Assembly (NCBI GenBank): GCA_005879255.1
Contig: VBKY01000043.1
Coordinates: 1 to 30,361, forward strand
Direction of reading: 5' to 3'
Length of the DNA: 30,361 bases
Origin: Deltaproteobacteria bacterium
Lineage (GTDB): Bacteria > Desulfobacterota_B > Binatia > UBA9968
Position numbers and translations under genes: made by a program. Below the pieces are notes generated by a model, which made no database searches, was not told the origin of the DNA, and saw only the letters and a program-made list of their open reading frames with translations. Numbering within the stretch: position 1 is the stretch's first letter; every line of letters starts with the position of its first letter. Below are positions 30,038 through 30,361 of the stretch, piece after piece.

Positions 30038-30361
30038 TCATCGGGATTGGCTCGCCAGCTTCCAGGCTGTATCCATGGTGAACAGTCCCTGGGCTGCGAA
30101 GAATTTAGTGGGCCAGCGCTGATGATCCTCTCGACAAACTCCCATGCCCGGTCGCTTCTCCTGCTTTCGTAGTATCGCTCGCAACCGTCGGCGTACAAAG
30201 CTATCCATCCATATAAAGGTGTTCGGATGAGCCTGCTTGAAATAGTTAAACCAGCCGCGCAGCGTCGGATTCAATTCGACGATAATTTTCGCCAAACTAT
30301 CCCCGCGCGTGCGCTTGGTCCTCATCCGGATGCGATCCTGCATGGCCTTAAGACTTTTGCG
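30038..30361 (-). CDS. Group II intron reverse transcriptase/maturase, C-terminal part
   Basis: The frame is open to the right edge, so this is the last 107 codons or so of the intron-encoded protein. It holds the end of the maturase (GIIM/X) domain: AKIIVELNPTLRGWFNYFKQAHP, then SFVRRRLRAILRKQEKRPG and the closing DHQRWPTKFFAAQGLFTMDTAW...ASQSR. These are diagnostic of LtrA-type bacterial proteins. No HNH endonuclease domain follows, so the protein is of the endonuclease-lacking kind. The stop lies only 17 nt from domain V, as usual when the ORF fills domain IV. The reverse transcriptase palm is outside the window. Confidence 0.9.
   Translation of the reverse strand, partial: RKSLKAMQDRIRMRTKRTRGDSLAKIIVELNPTLRGWFNYFKQAHPNTFIWMDSFVRRRLRAILRKQEKRPGMGVCREDHQRWPTKFFAAQGLFTMDTAWKLASQSR

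Larger units (their letters stand above)
29950..30361 (-). mobile_element. Group II intron, 3' part (cut by window edge)
   Basis: The minus-strand end of a mobile group II intron: the C-terminus of its reverse transcriptase/maturase (stop at 30038) followed by ribozyme domains V and VI. The 3' boundary is placed at 29950, where the intron RNA ends in ...CCCCTAT, an AY end. The 5' part lies outside the window, so intactness is unknown. Confidence 0.85.

Noticed and set aside
29887..30198. Minus-strand frame of 103 codons over the intron end
   Set aside because: It crosses domains V and VI of the intron and is out of frame with the maturase.
1..30361. CRISPR array, toxin-antitoxin or prophage
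   Set aside because: No regularly spaced direct repeats, no cas, integrase or phage structural genes, and no convincing toxin-antitoxin pair among the small ORFs.

Overview
This is about 30 kb of a bacterial chromosome with moderately high GC. It probably comes from an uncultured soil or sediment lineage of the Deltaproteobacteria-like, Binatota or Tectomicrobia/Rokubacteria type. That guess rests on style: many solute-binding proteins, several amidohydrolases and Tat-exported binding proteins, with scattered small operons. No rRNA or tRNA gene is present to fix the taxonomy. An aat gene (N-end rule aminoacyl transferase) shows that this is ordinary chromosome. The only clear mobile element is the 3' end of a group II intron at the right edge.

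Layout. (1) 1-727: 5' part of a membrane sensor with a MASE1 domain, minus strand, running off the left edge. (2) 1142-5137: plus-strand cluster of two unrelated solute-binding proteins, an Asp/Glu/hydantoin-racemase-fold protein and an ACMSD-type amidohydrolase. (3) 5284-6068: a Lys-rich secreted small protein with a strong terminator, then a small zinc-ribbon protein. (4) 6177-7713: a divergent pair of putative iron proteins, one ferritin-like and one TENA/PqqC/heme-oxygenase-like. (5) 7785-10596: a six-repeat Kelch protein and a YtcJ-like amidohydrolase. (6) 10611-20505: a long minus-strand run. In transcription order it holds a frameshifted alpha/beta hydrolase, an unannotated 29-codon ORF, an AGXT2-like aminotransferase, DppB- and DppC-type permeases, and three tandem paralogous Tat-dependent peptide/nickel-type solute-binding proteins. 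A hypothetical gene follows. (7) 20710-25862: a Fe3+-type solute-binding protein, a Tat-exported dienelactone hydrolase, a hypothetical gene, a D-aminoacylase-like amidohydrolase and a small membrane protein. (8) 25886-29869: aat, a VOC-family protein, three small proteins (CPCC/coiled-coil, secreted, PH-domain) and a zinc alcohol dehydrogenase. (9) 29950-30361: group II intron end.

How the genes may work together. The dominant theme is uptake and breakdown of nitrogen-containing or amide/peptide-like small molecules. The window has six solute-binding proteins of three families, one peptide-type permease pair, three amidohydrolases, an aminotransferase and a racemase-fold protein. No ABC ATPase gene is visible, so the permease must share an ATPase encoded elsewhere or beyond the window. 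The tight spacing from the hydrolase to the third binding protein (gaps of 17, 3, 73, -1, 23 and 75 nt) supports a single catabolic operon. Its substrate cannot be read from sequence.

The items I would look at first are the 29-codon ORF at 19545-19634, the binding-protein triplication, the racemase-fold protein lacking both catalytic cysteines, and the divergent ferritin-like/heme-oxygenase-like pair. I saw no CRISPR array, prophage or obvious defence system.
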